Numbered from the stretch's first letter, positions 1 through 11,094 are shown. The stretch is 64,000 nt of DNA from Tritrichomonas foetus (GCA_001839685.1 MLAK01000599.1:27666-91665), one strand, 5' to 3'. Translations and numbers: made by a program. The notes: generated by a model from the letters alone, not told the origin.

Positions 1-1106
1 TGAGCAACAATGTTCAAGAAATCCAAGTTTTGGCAGTCAATATTCTGCTTCAGTATATTTTTCATAACATTGAAAATGGACGAATGTTTGTCCAAAATCA
101 TATTTTTGAGTTTTTATTTAATCAAATTATGCTTTTTAATGAACAGACCTTTGTTTTATTTCCAATATTGAGAGCTTTGGTTTCTGTTGATTTTGAAACA
201 TCTTTAAAAATGTTCCAATTCTTTCCCTCCCAATTTTTTATTGAATTAACAAAAAATGAAATTTTAAATCAAGAGCTTGGCATATTCGTTTTCAATTTAT
301 CTGAATATGAACTTGATGAACAACTTCAGCATTTTACTTTACTTATTATTTCAAAGTTATTTCCTTTTCAAGATCCAAAAACTTTACAATATCTTTCACA
401 TGCATTGTTAAATTTATCAGACAAAGACAATTTCTGTTTTCCTTGTTATTCTTCATTGCAATTTGATCACATTCTGATTTACTTACTTGAGAATCCAAAA
501 TTGCATTGTGTTCTTCCAATTAACTTATTTCTATTTAATATTCTCCCATTTTATAAAGAATTAAATATAAATGCTAAAATAATTGAAGCTATAATAAAAT
601 ATTCATTAAATCCAAGAAAAATTAAAAGGTGTGAGTCTTCTTTAAAACTTCTGAGAAAATTGTTGTATATGAAGATTTTGTCAATCGATAAAATCATAGA
701 TACAGATCTCGAAATTGCTTTAATTAATGTTTTTCATTACAAAAAGTCGAGTTACTCAACAAAAAGGGAAATTTCTCACTTTTTAATGAGTTTTTCATTA
801 GATTTGTGCTTCGAGCGGTTTAATCATTTGATTGTTTGTGGATTACCACAAATTATCGAATTTATTTTTCTTTCAGACGATTTAACCCTTCTTTTATTAT
901 GTCGTGATGTACTGGAAAAGTTTATTCCATTATTCATTTCTGGAAATACTCTCGCTTTTTTGAGAATTCAATTATTGGAGTGTTTAAAACCAGAAATCAT
1001 TGATCATATGCTTTTAGATAGTGGGAATGACGAAGTTATATTATTTGCGAGTAATTTAAGGAATTTAGCAAGTTTATTTTCCAATGATGAAATATCAAAT
1101 ACCTGA
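1..1106 (+). CDS. Helical-repeat (ARM/HEAT-like) protein, 5'-truncated by the window edge
   Basis: The reading frame is already open at base 3 and has no ATG near the edge, so the start lies upstream of the window. About 367 residues are visible, ending at TGA 1104-1106. The sequence is almost all amphipathic alpha-helix with Leu/Ile/Phe-rich stretches and no obvious membrane segment or catalytic motif, which suggests an armadillo/HEAT-type solenoid. I do not recognise the family. The next gene starts about 170 bases downstream on the same strand. Confidence 0.7.
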   Translation, partial: SNNVQEIQVLAVNILLQYIFHNIENGRMFVQNHIFEFLFNQIMLFNEQTFVLFPILRALVSVDFETSLKMFQFFPSQFFIELTKNEILNQELGIFVFNLSEYELDEQLQHFTLLIISKLFPFQDPKTLQYLSHALLNLSDKDNFCFPCYSSLQFDHILIYLLENPKLHCVLPINLFLFNILPFYKELNINAKIIEAIIKYSLNPRKIKRCESSLKLLRKLLYMKILSIDKIIDTDLEIALINVFHYKKSSYSTKREISHFLMSFSLDLCFERFNHLIVCGLPQIIEFIFLSDDLTLLLLCRDVLEKFIPLFISGNTLAFLRIQLLECLKPEIIDHMLLDSGNDEVILFASNLRNLASLFSNDEISNT

Positions 1107-1259
1107 AAATATGAAATGATTGGTTAAACTAAGCCATAAAATTTTATAGGTTCAAAATATTTCTGTAGATCTCTTATGTATTTGTATTACATGAAAAATC
1201 ATATGTTTGAGGAATTCTTCAATCCATTCTGTTGAAAGAAAATTTTGAAAATCTCAAAA

Positions 1260-1270
1260 TTTTAAACGGC
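1260..1270 (+). promoter_or_regulatory. Myb-like TTTTAAACGG element before the SPAG17-like gene
   Basis: The string TTTTAAACGG lies 5-15 bases before the ATG at 1275, a normal place for trichomonad promoter elements because 5' UTRs are very short. The same core is found before several other genes in this window. A Myb-type factor is an inference from the AACGG core. Confidence 0.4.
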
Positions 1271-1274
1271 CTCA

Positions 1275-4200
1275 ATGACTGCAACTGCAAGACCCGAATT
1301 GAGACAGCCTACTTTTATATGTTCGGTGTCATCAACATCAGATGCAGCAATAAAACAATTTGTTGCAATTTCGAAAAACGTTTTAAACGCGAACCAATTT
1401 ATTTGTCCGATGAAATCCGCCATTGATTTAGCAATCCGTAGCAAGCCACCAGTCATTAAGCCGATACCAGGAGACATCTTAAATTTACCAGGGAATCTAG
1501 TCTCACTTGTCGTTACGAATTGGTTAGGAATACAATTACGAAAACCACCACCAAAAGCGCCGGCAAAACGTCTAACACAACAAAGAAAAGGTGGTAAAAC
1601 CGTTAATGTAGAACCGCCTCCTCCAGAGCCAGAATTGCAAGGTCCATTTTTAGTTTTTATAACCGATTATCCGAGAACCGTTGAACAATTTCAAGATGTT
1701 TTAGCACAGCAGGCTCCAATTTATTGTCACTTGACAATAGATGGAGGACCCCCAGTCACAGATAAAAAAAATTCAGCAGCTGTAAATCCTGCCACAAATT
1801 TTGAAAATGACTTAAAGGAAGTCCTTTCTTCTGAAATGAAATTTTTTACCATTAAAATTTCTTCTGAAACTCCAATGGAACAACAGCTTATGGAAATTAT
1901 TCAACAAATCCATTCAGTTTATAATGGATATGTAGAATACCGAAGAGAATTTGTCGATACATGTTATATTACCTTACCGACTTATCCAAAAGAGCCCATT
2001 TTATTTCCACTTTTACCAGCTGAAAAACCGCAGAAATCAACACGCGACAGCGGTAGAGGAAGTATTTCACTAGCTGGACTAGCATCGTCACAGCCACAAA
2101 ATCCAATTGTTGCTACTGATGCATTAAATGCTGCCTACAAGTCAATGATTCTTTCTGAAATTGAATCATTTATTCGAACAAGCGCTCAACCATGTTTTTC
2201 GACTCATTTTCAACATTACGCAGAAATTTTTCCTGCTTTTCCTTTACCTGCCTCACTCGCCCAGGTTTTAGCAATTCGTCCAAACTCAAAAGCAAAAGAA
2301 ATTTTTCTCATGAGAAGAGCTGCTGATCGAAATAATGTTCCATATGACACAATTTTTCGTGTACATATTCGGAAAAAGTTTGAAGAAATGATTGGATATT
2401 CCATTGGTGAAAGAAACCAAAAGGAATATTTAGCATTTGAAATTTTACCAAATGTTATTGCACCTTTATCTGAACAATTCTCTGAATTTAAAATGGCAGA
2501 ATTTGGTGGGAAAATACTTCTGGCTTTTTATCATAAAATACCAGAAGATTTACCGATTCTTGAAAGACATGATACATATGAATTACCAACTTATGTTGGT
2601 TTTGGAAAATGGTTTGATGAGCATGGACCTTTCACACATGAAGTAAAAGATATTAAAATTCCTAAAGATGTTGGTGTCAGCACTGGTGGAAGCAGTCTTT
2701 TCATGGGAATGGAATCAGATCAAACCACATCAATTGCAACTCATTATTTTTGTGAATCTGGACTAAGAGTGGTTACTTACCAGCCGAAAACTGAAAATGG
2801 AATGCTTGAAGATCTTCATTTCCATCTTTCTTACTGTCAAAATGAAAGATTTGCATTTAAGATGTCGCAAAGACCATCTCCAACAACAGGAGAAGAAGAA
2901 GAGGAAGACTCTGTTGAAACTTTAACTTCAATTAGAGGTGTTCTGAGCAAAAATACGGAATTTTACTTCGATCACTCATCTGATAAAGCCAATTTTATTA
3001 TGACGTATAAAAATACACGTGTTGAGTTCGATATTCTAAAACATATATGTATTATTTCTGGAATTGAGGGTGAATCACATCGAATTATCACTCCCGATGG
3101 AAAATTAATCAAATATTGTCCAAATCCAATTATTTATCATAGTGATGGAACAATTGCAACAAAAATTAGAGATAAATGGAAGATGGTTGATTCTGAAGGA
3201 ATCGGATATGTAAAACGTGATGGGAAATGGCTTTTAGAACCGAAATTTAATGAAACTTCGACAACAATTTCCACATACTTTACATCGAGAAAGGTAACTA
3301 ATAGATCTGATGGACTTTCAACAATTGATGATAATGGTGAGATAACTTTGATTTTCCCTGATGAAACCAAATATAACATGAAAACCCATACATTTTATCA
3401 TTCAAAAATACCCTCTGTTTCTGTTAATGAGAGAGTCATCACCATAGATTCAAAGGAATTTACTGCAGAATTTGCTAACAATTGTGATTGTTCCTTTACA
3501 TTAAAGAATCAAGACTGTACAATCTCATTCAATGAAGATTTAAGACACCTTCTTATTCAATATGGACAATTTTGTAATGTGATGACAATAGTTGATTTAT
3601 TAACAGGAAATATTGCTCATGTTGGTGCAAGAAGATTTGTTTATTATTTAACAGAAGATTGGAAATGGAATTTAGGACGACAACTTTGTTCAAAGAAAGA
3701 TATGCTTCAACATTTCCAAGATGGAGATTTCATTGATCGAATTCAGGCAATTGAGAAAGTGGATAAAGAAGAAATTGAAACAATCATTACCAATGGTCAT
3801 AAACCTCGACTTTTCATTGTTGAAAAAGATTTTAATGATTTTAATGTTTTCGAACTTTTAGATGATTCTGTTTATAAAACAATTGCTGATCAGGCAATTA
3901 ACCAGCCCAAGAAGAATACAGAGAAAGATCTAACACTTTGGTTTAATACAAAACCAAAAAGTTTCCGTGAAATTAAAATATTGCCAAAAATTACAAGTGA
4001 AATGGCAAAACAAGCAGAAGAAGTTGTTCAAAAAGAAAATGAAATTCAAATAAACCAAAAAGTAGCTAGAATTAGTGCAATTGATCCAAAATGGAGAGTT
4101 GCAGAAGCACAACAACTTAAAGAAGAAGAAGAAATGATCAATTTATATCAAAAATATGGAATTGACCAAAATTTTGATGTAAAAACCGTTTCCATCAACA

Positions 4201-4280
4201 TTACTGACAACCAAATCTTCGAGGAAGAGGAAGAAGAAGCAAATGATGAATATTTAGAGGAAGAAGAATATAGTAGTTAA
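1275..4280 (+). CDS. SPAG17: SPAG17/PF6-like central-pair apparatus protein
   Basis: This 1,001-residue protein starts at the ATG just after the TTTAAACGG element. It has a Pro-rich linker (about 92-120) and a segment GPFLVFITDYPRTVEQF near 123-140. A long beta-rich C-terminal half carries repeated Asp-Gly turn motifs (ITPDGKLIKY, YHSDGTIATKI, IFPDETKYNM), and the tail is acidic and helical, rich in EEEEE. This arrangement matches the C-terminal half of SPAG17, the animal homologue of Chlamydomonas PF6, a scaffold of the C1a projection of the axonemal central pair. It is about half the length of human SPAG17 and so would be a compact version. The assignment rests on motif style and order and not on an alignment. 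Confidence 0.65.
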   Translation: MTATARPELRQPTFICSVSSTSDAAIKQFVAISKNVLNANQFICPMKSAIDLAIRSKPPVIKPIPGDILNLPGNLVSLVVTNWLGIQLRKPPPKAPAKRLTQQRKGGKTVNVEPPPPEPELQGPFLVFITDYPRTVEQFQDVLAQQAPIYCHLTIDGGPPVTDKKNSAAVNPATNFENDLKEVLSSEMKFFTIKISSETPMEQQLMEIIQQIHSVYNGYVEYRREFVDTCYITLPTYPKEPILFPLLPAEKPQKSTRDSGRGSISLAGLASSQPQNPIVATDALNAAYKSMILSEIESFIRTSAQPCFSTHFQHYAEIFPAFPLPASLAQVLAIRPNSKAKEIFLMRRAADRNNVPYDTIFRVHIRKKFEEMIGYSIGERNQKEYLAFEILPNVIAPLSEQFSEFKMAEFGGKILLAFYHKIPEDLPILERHDTYELPTYVGFGKWFDEHGPFTHEVKDIKIPKDVGVSTGGSSLFMGMESDQTTSIATHYFCESGLRVVTYQPKTENGMLEDLHFHLSYCQNERFAFKMSQRPSPTTGEEEEEDSVETLTSIRGVLSKNTEFYFDHSSDKANFIMTYKNTRVEFDILKHICIISGIEGESHRIITPDGKLIKYCPNPIIYHSDGTIATKIRDKWKMVDSEGIGYVKRDGKWLLEPKFNETSTTISTYFTSRKVTNRSDGLSTIDDNGEITLIFPDETKYNMKTHTFYHSKIPSVSVNERVITIDSKEFTAEFANNCDCSFTLKNQDCTISFNEDLRHLLIQYGQFCNVMTIVDLLTGNIAHVGARRFVYYLTEDWKWNLGRQLCSKKDMLQHFQDGDFIDRIQAIEKVDKEEIETIITNGHKPRLFIVEKDFNDFNVFELLDDSVYKTIADQAINQPKKNTEKDLTLWFNTKPKSFREIKILPKITSEMAKQAEEVVQKENEIQINQKVARISAIDPKWRVAEAQQLKEEEEMINLYQKYGIDQNFDVKTVSINITDNQIFEEEEEEANDEYLEEEEYSS

Positions 4281-4551
4281 ATTTACTATCAGCTGATAAA
4301 TTTAGAGCAGCCATAATAATGGTTGATTGTTTTTATTAAAAATATTTTTGTTTTCAAAATCGATTTGGTATTTTTATTTTTTTAATATGAATAGAAACAT
4401 ATCATTAATTTGAACAGTGTTTTCTCTCTTCATAATATCTGGATTATGGTCTCTATCTCCTTTATCACATCATTTTTTAGAGATATTTTTACTTAACATG
4501 TCAGATGATATCTTATTTCAAATCACATTTCCTGATTAAATTTATAACTTC

Positions 4552-7500
4552 ATGTCTTCTTTTCACACTTATTTATCAAATCGAATTTCAACGCCGGAAG
4601 AAAAATCGGTTACTACAGTCGCGTGGAACCGTGTAAACAATTTAATTGCATGTGGACAAACAAATGGTGTTATTACAATCGCTTCAGTCAATTACAACCG
4701 AGATAGACCAGGTTTATGCAAGATTGACATCAACCTTACATTAGTGGAGCATAAGCATCAAATTACGGCACTTTGTTGGAACGAAAGATTTAATAAACTG
4801 ACAAGTGGCGATAGCGCTGGATATTTAATTGTATGGCTCGAACATCAAGGAAAGTGGAGACCAAGTATGGTCAATGACCTGCATCAATGTCCGATCGTTT
4901 CAATATGCTGTTCAAACAACGGAGAATTAATTTCGATCATTTATTTAGATGGACGAGTTGTTTGTGGTGATGTTTCAGGTAACCAAAAGTGGACAACAGC
5001 TTTTCATAATACGCCAACATGCGGCAGCTTCAATCCATCAGCCAAAATATTATTTCTCGGAACAGAAGATTGCCAGATGGTCATGCTGAAGAAGCGAGGT
5101 TCACAAACACAAGATATGGAAATTAACGTACCAACAGAAAACAATAAAGTTGTTTCTACTTCATGGAGTCGAATTCATCCCCATTTGATGTTGATTGCAT
5201 TCCAAAATGGTCACTTGGTCATTTTGTCATCTGAAAATGATATAAATCCGATCATTGTCGACACTGAGATGGAAATCACAGATGCCTGCTGGGCAAATTC
5301 CGGAACATTCATAGCTGTTTCTGGAATTGTTGATTCAGGACATTGCCAACTTCGATTTTTCTCAAAAACAGGAAAGCCAGTTCGAACTTTGAATGTTGCA
5401 GCTCAAAATATTTCATCAATTTCATTCAATCAAGGAGATACTCAACTCGTGCTTGGTGTCGATCATTCAATTTGTCTTGCACAGATTGTTCCTATTAATC
5501 CATGGGGATATTTTAATGAAACTCTTGTTTATGCAGTTGCTGGTGAAGAATCTTCATCTTCTGTTGTTTTCTTTAATTCGCAAACTGGCGAAAAACACAT
5601 CAAAAAGATTTCAAATCTTGTCGATATTGCAGCTGGTCCCAATTCTGTACTGCTGGCTACTTCTACACCAGAAACTCAAGAAACTGCAATTCTTTTATGT
5701 AACAAAGTTGGTATTCCAACATCTACTAGTTTTGTTCCATTTTTACCTACATTTTTCTCAGTAACAAATCAGTTCGTTATTGCTTGTTCTTCACAAAGAT
5801 TAAGTGTCTGGAATATTCAATCGGATGAAATAAAATATAAATTGTTTAAGAATGAAGCAACAGCAATAGCTGCTCGTGGTTCCACACTTTTTGTTGCTTT
5901 TAAAACAGGTGAACTTGTAATGTATGGACTTGCAGAATTTGAAGAAATGGCTCGTTATAATTTATACAGTCAAATCGAATCAATTGCAGTTTCTAATGAT
6001 CTTACACGTCTGTCACTGATTGATATATATGGAAATATGATTTTCCTTGATGTCCATTCTGGAACAGTTGCTGATGAATCAAGGAAAGAAACATGGTGTA
6101 TGAAATGGGCAGATGATTCACCTGATCTTTTCGTTTCTTTAGAAAGGCAAAAATTATATGTTTATCGTGATTTTGAAGCACTTGAGCCCATTATTTCTTT
6201 GACACATATTTGTTCTTTCAATGATTTAATTATTACAGCTGTGGATTTCATCACTTTGTTTTTGGATCCACTTCATCCGAAGCTTGAATTGTTCCACAGA
6301 TATGAAAGCAAGCCTTTACGTGATGTTCATTATTTACTTGAATCTGAAGGAATTTCATTTGATGAAATTACAAATTATGTGAAACAAAACTCACACGTGA
6401 AATTGTGGATGCTTCTTGCTGAAACAGCACTTGATCAAATGAATCTTCAACTTGCTGAACGTTGCTTTATTGAATGCCAAAATAATCCAGGTATTCAATT
6501 AATGAAGAAAATTTCTAAAATTCCTAAAAATGGTCCAGTTCAACGTGGATTTGTTTTATGGTATCTTAAACGTTATGAAGAAGCCGAAGAATGCTTTAAG
6601 GGAACTGATTATGCTTCTCAGATGTATGCAACTGTTGGAAATTGGACAAAAGTTGCAGAAATTGTAAGTGAAGATGATGAAGAACTATATACAAGATGTC
6701 ATGTAGCACTTGGTAATGAAGCCTACATGCAAGGAGATTGGGCAACAGCTGCAAGTGAATATAATTTAGCTCATGATTATTCAAAACAACTTCGAGCACT
6801 ATATCGTGGTTGTGATTTTGCTGGAATTTCACGTTTATGTGATTGTCTAAAACAAAGAGATCCACTTCTTAATGAAATTGGTCTTAAATTTGTCGCCTTA
6901 GGTTCACATGATAAAGCAGTAGAAGCATTTTTGAAATTAGGTGATGTTCAAAAAGCAATTGATGCTTGCGTCCATTTAAACCAATGGACAACAGCACTTC
7001 AACTTGCAGATGAACATAAAGAAATTAATAAAAGAATATTAATGGGTCGTTATGCACATCATCTTGCTGAAAATAGCCATATCGCAGCAGCCATTAACAT
7101 GTATGTGAAGTATAAACTTCCACGTGATGCTGCTCTTTTGTTAGATAAAGAAGGTGATATTGCATTCAAACAAACTCGACAATTTTTGTTTGCTAAAAAA
7201 TGTTACGTTTTCGCAGCTGATCTTTTAGAACAAAATGCAAAAGAAAATACAAGTGGAAATCAACAAAATACCACAGAAAATGATAAATCTGAAGCACAAG
7301 CTGAATGGCATAAAGCAGAAGCTGTCCATTTCCTTATAATGGCTCATCAGCAAATGTATGCAGGAAAATGGGAAGATGCAATAATTACAGCTGCTCGAGT
7401 TTTTGCTGTTTATCATGATATTATTGGCAAAGATCGCGCTGCAGCTTTACTTGCCCTCTGTGGATTCAACTCACGATATTTGAAACAATGCTCTAATGGA

Positions 7501-7821
7501 TTTATTCAATTAGAAAATTCTGAAAGCTTAACTAAAAAGAAACGACAAAGAATGGAAAATATGGCTGTTCGTATTTTCGGTAAAAATCCACCAAATGATC
7601 CTGGTGATTTACCGGTAATTGAATGTAAGAAATGTAAAGCTAGGCTAATTGAGCCAAATTGTAAATGTACTTGTGGATATGTAACAGTGCCAAGTATTGT
7701 ATCAGGAAAAGTCATTGTTAGTGGGAAAGTTTGGAGATGCTCAAAATGCAAACACTATGCTTTACAAGAAGAAATTGCGAAATACAAAGTTTGTCCACTT
7801 TGTCACACGCAAAGAGACTAA
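4552..7821 (+). CDS. IFT121: Intraflagellar transport protein IFT121 (WDR35), IFT-A complex
   Basis: This 1,089-residue protein begins with the IFT121/WDR35 pattern: FHTYLSNRISTP, then TTVAWNRVNNLIACGQTNG, then HKHQITALCWNERFNKLTSGD, which tracks the human N-terminus closely. Two WD40 propellers fill roughly residues 1-580. A TPR-like helical region follows (about 600-960). The C-terminus has paired Cys motifs (CKKC at 1025-1028, CKCTC, CSKC, and CPLC at 1081-1084), the zinc-binding end expected of this protein. IFT121 is part of the IFT-A peripheral subcomplex that drives retrograde transport and membrane-protein entry into cilia. The length is close to the family norm (about 1,180). Confidence 0.93.
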   Translation: MSSFHTYLSNRISTPEEKSVTTVAWNRVNNLIACGQTNGVITIASVNYNRDRPGLCKIDINLTLVEHKHQITALCWNERFNKLTSGDSAGYLIVWLEHQGKWRPSMVNDLHQCPIVSICCSNNGELISIIYLDGRVVCGDVSGNQKWTTAFHNTPTCGSFNPSAKILFLGTEDCQMVMLKKRGSQTQDMEINVPTENNKVVSTSWSRIHPHLMLIAFQNGHLVILSSENDINPIIVDTEMEITDACWANSGTFIAVSGIVDSGHCQLRFFSKTGKPVRTLNVAAQNISSISFNQGDTQLVLGVDHSICLAQIVPINPWGYFNETLVYAVAGEESSSSVVFFNSQTGEKHIKKISNLVDIAAGPNSVLLATSTPETQETAILLCNKVGIPTSTSFVPFLPTFFSVTNQFVIACSSQRLSVWNIQSDEIKYKLFKNEATAIAARGSTLFVAFKTGELVMYGLAEFEEMARYNLYSQIESIAVSNDLTRLSLIDIYGNMIFLDVHSGTVADESRKETWCMKWADDSPDLFVSLERQKLYVYRDFEALEPIISLTHICSFNDLIITAVDFITLFLDPLHPKLELFHRYESKPLRDVHYLLESEGISFDEITNYVKQNSHVKLWMLLAETALDQMNLQLAERCFIECQNNPGIQLMKKISKIPKNGPVQRGFVLWYLKRYEEAEECFKGTDYASQMYATVGNWTKVAEIVSEDDEELYTRCHVALGNEAYMQGDWATAASEYNLAHDYSKQLRALYRGCDFAGISRLCDCLKQRDPLLNEIGLKFVALGSHDKAVEAFLKLGDVQKAIDACVHLNQWTTALQLADEHKEINKRILMGRYAHHLAENSHIAAAINMYVKYKLPRDAALLLDKEGDIAFKQTRQFLFAKKCYVFAADLLEQNAKENTSGNQQNTTENDKSEAQAEWHKAEAVHFLIMAHQQMYAGKWEDAIITAARVFAVYHDIIGKDRAAALLALCGFNSRYLKQCSNGFIQLENSESLTKKKRQRMENMAVRIFGKNPPNDPGDLPVIECKKCKARLIEPNCKCTCGYVTVPSIVSGKVIVSGKVWRCSKCKHYALQEEIAKYKVCPLCHTQRD

Positions 7822-8301
7822 TTTATTATGTTTATTTTTTATGTTTTATAACTTAATTATAATAAATGCCTAATGTTAGATATTATTTCTCTATTATACC
7901 TCTTCTTTTCAGAATAATGATTTGATCAATGTGAGATTTTATTTCAATTAAAACAAAGAAAATTGTCAGAAACTTACATTTTTGAAATATCTTAGGATAT
8001 AATAATTATACTACTAGTTTATCATAAAGAGTAAGAATATTATTTAATTATACTTGTAAATTTCCAAATTTTAATGACAACTCGTGATTATGAATCGATA
8101 TTTTCGTGTTTATTTTAAAAATGATGGTTAACATTAATTTGATTTAAAATAATTGAATATTATTTGAAATTTGATGAGAAGCTAACAAAATCTATACTGA
8201 TTGAAATTATTTGACCATACATGGAGAAATTAAGGTAAAAATATAAATTTAACCATAACTTGTTAATATCTGTTCTTAACGTCTGTTATAAAAAGTGACT
8301 C
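7822..8301. other. Intergenic region, no gene seen
   Basis: 480 AT-rich bases between IFT121 and the WD40-bromodomain gene. No convincing reading frame or RNA is visible. The last 30 bases hold TTAACGTCTGTTA, a possible Myb-like site before the next ATG. Confidence 0.5.
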
Positions 8302-11094
8302 ATGAACTTAACGGTCGCTAACACTGCCATGGATGTATCGATCAAACGTGAAATATGCATCCTTCTTTGCCATTATTTAAAACAAAAAAATCCTGATATT
8401 TACAAAGAACTGGCAGAATTTGTTGAAAAACAAAAATTTTTACCGCCTGGATGCCAGTCGGTAGAAGAGGCTCTTAACCTTCGATATCAGAGCTTTTCTT
8501 CGGATCAATTCTACGAATTCATCAAATCTTTGCGGCCAAAGGACGACTTTCCTTCAATTTTTCGACGAATTGCACCATTCGAACTTCCACCCGTTCATAC
8601 AGAAGAAATGGCAGCCATTAAACGAATTTTTGTCCATCGAAAAGAAATCTACTGTTTAACAATCGATCCGCTTTCACGAATTATCGTCACGGCATCCGAT
8701 GATTTTTCCATTAAGGTTTGGTCAATTCCATCAATCGAGCCGATCTTCAGATTTGTCGGACACGAGGCGGTTATCACCAACATCACTTTAAATCCAACCT
8801 GCTCGATGTTGCTTTCATCATCAGAAGATAAAACAATTCGACTTTGGTCGCTTGAAACTGGGAAATGTTTATCAGTTTTAGGTGGCTTCACTAGTGAAGT
8901 AGTCCATTATGCTGTTTTCTCGCCAACTGGATCAGTCATTGCAGCTGCTTGTGAAGATGGCACCATTCCAATTTGGAAAACGAAAGATGCAATACAATGC
9001 AGGCCGCCTGTGAAAACACTAAGATCTCCTGCCAAGGGAGCGGTTACATGGCTATCTTTCTCACCAGGAAGTGAATTTTTAGCATTTTCAGCTGAAACTA
9101 ATTCTGTTGTTGTTACTGCATTGAAAACACTCACACAATATACTTTGGAATTGCATCAATGCTTAGCCGACAGCATTTTGTTTTCACAGAGGTATACATC
9201 AATCGGCAGAGAACTTGGTCCACGCTTACTGACTGTTGCAAATGAAGAGGGTGTTGCTGCAATTTGGTGCTTAGAAGGTGGACAATGGAAATCCAAATTC
9301 GTCTTTCGGCATCACACCGGACAAGGTCGACGATCATCAAAAATCAATAGAATTGCCTGGGATTGTGAAGAACATCTTCTTGTGATTGCCAAAACAAATG
9401 CTGTTTATGTTTGTGATTCTATCAATGGAGAAACTATTGGCCAAATTTCAACAACAGCTGCCGCTTTTGAAAATACGACTTGTGTTGTTGGAAATCCAGT
9501 AAAACGTGAACTCTTCTTTGTCGCAAACCGTTCAGGATCATGTTGTTTATTAGATTCATTCCAACTTAGTGTAGTTTGTGAATTTCGTGGTGCTGATGAT
9601 GCAGACTTCAGTGATGCTGTTTGGTCGAAAGATGGCGAGCATGTTTTCGCAGTAGACTTAGCAGGTGCTGTGACTGTCTTTAAGACAGTCGAATCGAAAA
9701 ATAACATTGAACTTAAAGTGTCAGAATGTTATACTTCTGAAGACTTCGGAATCGTGGATAACCACTTTTTCTGTGACAGAACTGGAAAAAGATTAAGTCC
9801 ACAGCCATTTTCACATGATATTCGAACCTTTGGAATTCCACTACATATCTCACAGTCACCAATGGTTCGAAATAGTGCAATTGAACTTCGGCTTATTCAA
9901 CGCCTCATCTCAAACGAACGTCCAACTGCCACTCAAGCCCAAGCGCCGGCAATTGGACCTCCACCCCTTCATATTCGAATGACGACAGAGTATCCCGTTA
10001 ATCCACATGGAAAAGGATCATTTAAACTAATTTCTGATTCTGAAGGAAGTGATGCGGAAACTGCAAGATTTAGAATAGAATCAGAATCAGAAGATTGGCT
10101 TTTTACTGAAGACTTACCAGAAAATGAACCATCTGAGCCACAACCATTACCAACCGTAATGCAAACTTCTGATCTACCTTCCGGATTTTACCCTGAATGG
10201 ACTACAGCAATCGCTTATGATGAAGAGGTATATATTCCACAAATTGGTGATAATGTTATTTTCTTTAAAGAAGAATACTGTAAATTACTAAGTGAAATTC
10301 AATCAAATGAAGCCATTCCATCCTTTCTTGAAGAGGATATTTTCATGCTTCGTACAACTGTCATTGATGTAGATATAGCAGATAATGGCATGAAAATAAT
10401 GCTTGCAAGACAAGGTGACACTCATTTTTGGACAATTTTCCCCCTCCCTGAAAAAAGACGTTATATTGTTTTATTATCTAGGTTTAAGACAGCATTATCT
10501 GTTATTAAGTCTTTACAGGATGGTACTTTAGTTACCTTTGAAAGAAAAAATGAAAATGGATTCATGGAATCTGCAAAAGGAAGTGTTACAGTTGTGAAAG
10601 GAGATATTCAAACAAATCCTAATAATTCAATTATCTTAGATATGGGAAAAAATCAACTTGAAATTTCGCCGTGGGAAATTACAAACATTAATGGAACTCC
10701 TGTAAAATATACAGATCAATCTATACTTTTTGCAAACTTTTCTGCGATGATTGTAAACACTGTAGAAACCTTTATAAATGATCCACAATATGCCTCAATT
10801 GTTCATTGTCCTGATCCAAATGATTTCGAAGTAGCAACAAAAATTAAAATGCCAATGTCACTTACAATGATTCGAGAAAGATTAGAAAGTAACTGGTACC
10901 GAGCTTTTCCTGGAATTGGTTGTGATGCAAAATTAATTGAGAAAAATATGGTGGCTCTTTATGGAGAAGAAAGTGTTCAAGTGAAAATGGCGCGAATGGC
11001 AAAGAAAATAATCGCTGACACGCTTGAAAGCATAAAGAAGCAAATGCTTGAGAAGACACAGATGAAGCAGCAAATGATGGGACTGAAAAAATGA
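8302..11094 (+). CDS. WD40-repeat protein with C-terminal bromodomain (PHIP/BRWD family)
   Basis: This 930-residue protein has a short helical head (EICILLCHYLKQKNPDIYKE) like the N-terminus of BRWD/PHIP proteins. A WD40 propeller follows (about 110-520), starting HRKEIYCLTIDPLSRIIVTASDD, then an acidic linker (580-625), and finally one bromodomain-like fold (about 812-905; FINDPQYASIV, then IKMPMSLTMIRERL, then LIEKNMVALYG). Animal BRWD proteins are about twice as long and carry two bromodomains. The usual acetyl-lysine-binding Asn of the YN motif is Gly888 here. PHIP/BRWD proteins act as chromatin readers and CUL4-DDB1 adaptors, and a nuclear role is inferred. A second in-frame ATG nine codons on is an alternative start. 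Confidence 0.85.
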   Translation: MNLTVANTAMDVSIKREICILLCHYLKQKNPDIYKELAEFVEKQKFLPPGCQSVEEALNLRYQSFSSDQFYEFIKSLRPKDDFPSIFRRIAPFELPPVHTEEMAAIKRIFVHRKEIYCLTIDPLSRIIVTASDDFSIKVWSIPSIEPIFRFVGHEAVITNITLNPTCSMLLSSSEDKTIRLWSLETGKCLSVLGGFTSEVVHYAVFSPTGSVIAAACEDGTIPIWKTKDAIQCRPPVKTLRSPAKGAVTWLSFSPGSEFLAFSAETNSVVVTALKTLTQYTLELHQCLADSILFSQRYTSIGRELGPRLLTVANEEGVAAIWCLEGGQWKSKFVFRHHTGQGRRSSKINRIAWDCEEHLLVIAKTNAVYVCDSINGETIGQISTTAAAFENTTCVVGNPVKRELFFVANRSGSCCLLDSFQLSVVCEFRGADDADFSDAVWSKDGEHVFAVDLAGAVTVFKTVESKNNIELKVSECYTSEDFGIVDNHFFCDRTGKRLSPQPFSHDIRTFGIPLHISQSPMVRNSAIELRLIQRLISNERPTATQAQAPAIGPPPLHIRMTTEYPVNPHGKGSFKLISDSEGSDAETARFRIESESEDWLFTEDLPENEPSEPQPLPTVMQTSDLPSGFYPEWTTAIAYDEEVYIPQIGDNVIFFKEEYCKLLSEIQSNEAIPSFLEEDIFMLRTTVIDVDIADNGMKIMLARQGDTHFWTIFPLPEKRRYIVLLSRFKTALSVIKSLQDGTLVTFERKNENGFMESAKGSVTVVKGDIQTNPNNSIILDMGKNQLEISPWEITNINGTPVKYTDQSILFANFSAMIVNTVETFINDPQYASIVHCPDPNDFEVATKIKMPMSLTMIRERLESNWYRAFPGIGCDAKLIEKNMVALYGEESVQVKMARMAKKIIADTLESIKKQMLEKTQMKQQMMGLKK

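Noticed and set aside
8302..8335. CTAACACTGCC near the BRWD start as an intron end
   Set aside because: No CAG follows the CTAAC core and the frame is continuous without splicing.
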